DNA from: Verrucomicrobiia bacterium
GTDB lineage: Bacteria; Verrucomicrobiota; Verrucomicrobiia; Limisphaerales; UBA11358
Length of the DNA: 5,964 nt
Reading direction: 5' to 3'
NCBI GenBank assembly: GCA_030044395.1
Contig: JASHVW010000097.1
Coordinates: 1-5,964 of the forward strand
Part shown: positions 5,187-5,964 of the stretch, in pieces
Position numbering within the stretch: the stretch's first letter is position 1
How the letters are laid out: every line of letters starts with the position of its first letter
Notes under the pieces: model-generated
Seen by the model: only the letters and a program-made list of their open reading frames with translations
What the model was told of the DNA's origin: nothing
The model's database searches: none
Translations under genes and position numbers: made by a program

Positions 5187-5964
5187 CTATTCCTGAAGTG
5201 AAACCGGCGGCAAGTATTCACCAATGAGGGTTCGTTTCCACCAGGCGCCCGTCGCGCGCCGTTCGGCAAAATCAGTGAAATGATAATCGTAAAGCTCGGC
5301 GCGGATATATCGTGGCGGCCTGCGGGGAAAGGGGTTCTTTTGCATCAACGCCAGCACGTCCGGGGAACCTTGAAGCAGGCGCAGGCAAAAATTACCAAAC
5401 CAGGGATTCTGTTGGTAATCGCCAAGCGCGGCGAACCACATCTGCCAGTCGAGTCGGGGTTGATACGGCGCGACAAACGCCGGAGGCTTTTTCACGTCGC
5501 CCGGTTTGTATTCGAATTCGTAAGCCAGCCAGTTTGTGCCATCGTTGCTTCCTTCAACGATGATTTCATGACGCTCAGTGGTCATTACGGCGAACAATCC
5601 GTAATTATTGATGGTGCGAAACGGGCCAATCCATTCGCCGGCGGCGGCTATTGGATAAAGCAAAATCGTATTCACCCCAAAGATCGCCACAATCTGAAAA
5701 ACGGAAAGGGCGGTGTAAAAGGCCCCGAATAAAACGATTGCAGCACGCGACCATCTGATTCTCGTGGAGCGTTGTGGCCTTGAAAAAGGAATTCGAGCAG
5801 AAACATTTCGCGGACAGAATCTTTCAAGAATAAAATCGTCAAGGAGCAAAAGGGAAAGCGCGAGCGTGAGGCAGTTGAAAAAGCAATAATTGCCGGTGAG
5901 GGCGATCAGGATTTGCAACAGGGCGATCGCGCCGCCGCCAATGAACCGAAGGCGCCGCGGCATG
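5187..5964 (-). CDS. Lipase maturation factor (LMF1/LMF2-like) family protein, C-terminal part
   Basis: C-terminal part of a bacterial homologue of vertebrate LMF1/LMF2, endoplasmic-reticulum membrane proteins needed for folding of secreted lipases. The role of bacterial homologues is not established. The frame is open to the right edge; the Met at 5963 is probably internal because the family is usually around 450-550 residues. Counting from that Met, membrane segments lie at about 8-45, containing the family motif TGNYCFFN (23-30) followed by a Leu-rich stretch ending LLDD, and at about 74-106. A soluble domain follows with the strongly conserved motifs YGLFAVMTTER (121-131), VEGSNDG (136-142), KPGD (153-156), and PRLDWQMWFAALG (169-181), then NPWF and PRYIRAE. 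These are near-consensus LMF sequences, so family identity is secure. The stop (TAG 5189-5187) is 15 bases before the YfhO-like start, so the two are likely co-transcribed. In bacteria it is presumably a cytoplasmic-membrane protein with the soluble domain outside, by analogy with the lumenal domain of LMF1. Confidence 0.9.
   Translation of the reverse strand, partial: MPRRLRFIGGGAIALLQILIALTGNYCFFNCLTLALSLLLLDDFILERFCPRNVSARIPFSRPQRSTRIRWSRAAIVLFGAFYTALSVFQIVAIFGVNTILLYPIAAAGEWIGPFRTINNYGLFAVMTTERHEIIVEGSNDGTNWLAYEFEYKPGDVKKPPAFVAPYQPRLDWQMWFAALGDYQQNPWFGNFCLRLLQGSPDVLALMQKNPFPRRPPRYIRAELYDYHFTDFAERRATGAWWKRTLIGEYLPPVSLQE

Noticed and set aside
4038..5201. Plus-strand open frames of 181 codons (4038-4583) and 196 codons (4611-5201)
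   Set aside because: Both are antisense to the YfhO-like gene. Their products are highly polar, rich in Arg, Gln and Glu, as expected from reading a membrane-protein gene backwards in GC-rich DNA.

Overview
All five genes lie on the minus strand and read from high to low coordinates. In order they are: the C-terminal part of a lipase-maturation-factor (LMF) family membrane protein, running off the right edge; a large YfhO-like multi-spanning membrane protein; the dihydrolipoamide acetyltransferase (E2) of a pyruvate dehydrogenase complex; a small four-helix-bundle protein of the 23S-intervening-sequence (S23/IVP) type; and dihydrolipoamide dehydrogenase (E3), running off the left edge after its first 327 codons. 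No rRNA, tRNA, CRISPR array, transposase or recombinase is visible. Long plus-strand reading frames are antisense shadows of these genes.

The source looks like a chromosome of a GC-rich Gram-negative bacterium. The combination of a bacterial LMF protein, a YfhO-like GT-C protein and a stand-alone four-helix-bundle gene, with almost no Shine-Dalgarno sequences, suggests the Verrucomicrobia/Planctomycetes group. This is a taxonomic guess from gene content, not a phylogenetic result.

Layout: 5964-5187 LMF and 5171-2913 YfhO-like are separated by only 15 bases and probably form one transcription unit. A 122-base gap (2912-2791) with an imperfect hairpin follows. Then E2 (2790-1522) and E3 (983 to the left edge) would be the usual adjacent pair of a 2-oxoacid dehydrogenase operon. 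E2 carries the swinging lipoyl arm and makes acetyl-CoA; E3 reoxidises the arm with FAD and NAD+. No E1 gene is present here.

The most interesting part is between E2 and E3. The four-helix-bundle gene fills this junction and is bracketed by inverted arrays of a degenerate 8-base repeat (consensus TGGAGTGA). The outer arms match at 24 of 27 positions as an inverted repeat. One array begins in the E2 stop codon and the other contains the E3 start codon, so the cassette looks like an insertion that restored both gene ends. The architecture resembles the intervening sequences of 23S rRNA genes, which have terminal inverted repeats and sometimes an S23 reading frame, but here it sits in a protein-coding operon. 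The right array also forms an unbroken chain of overlapping stop and start codons from the E2 stop to the four-helix-bundle start.
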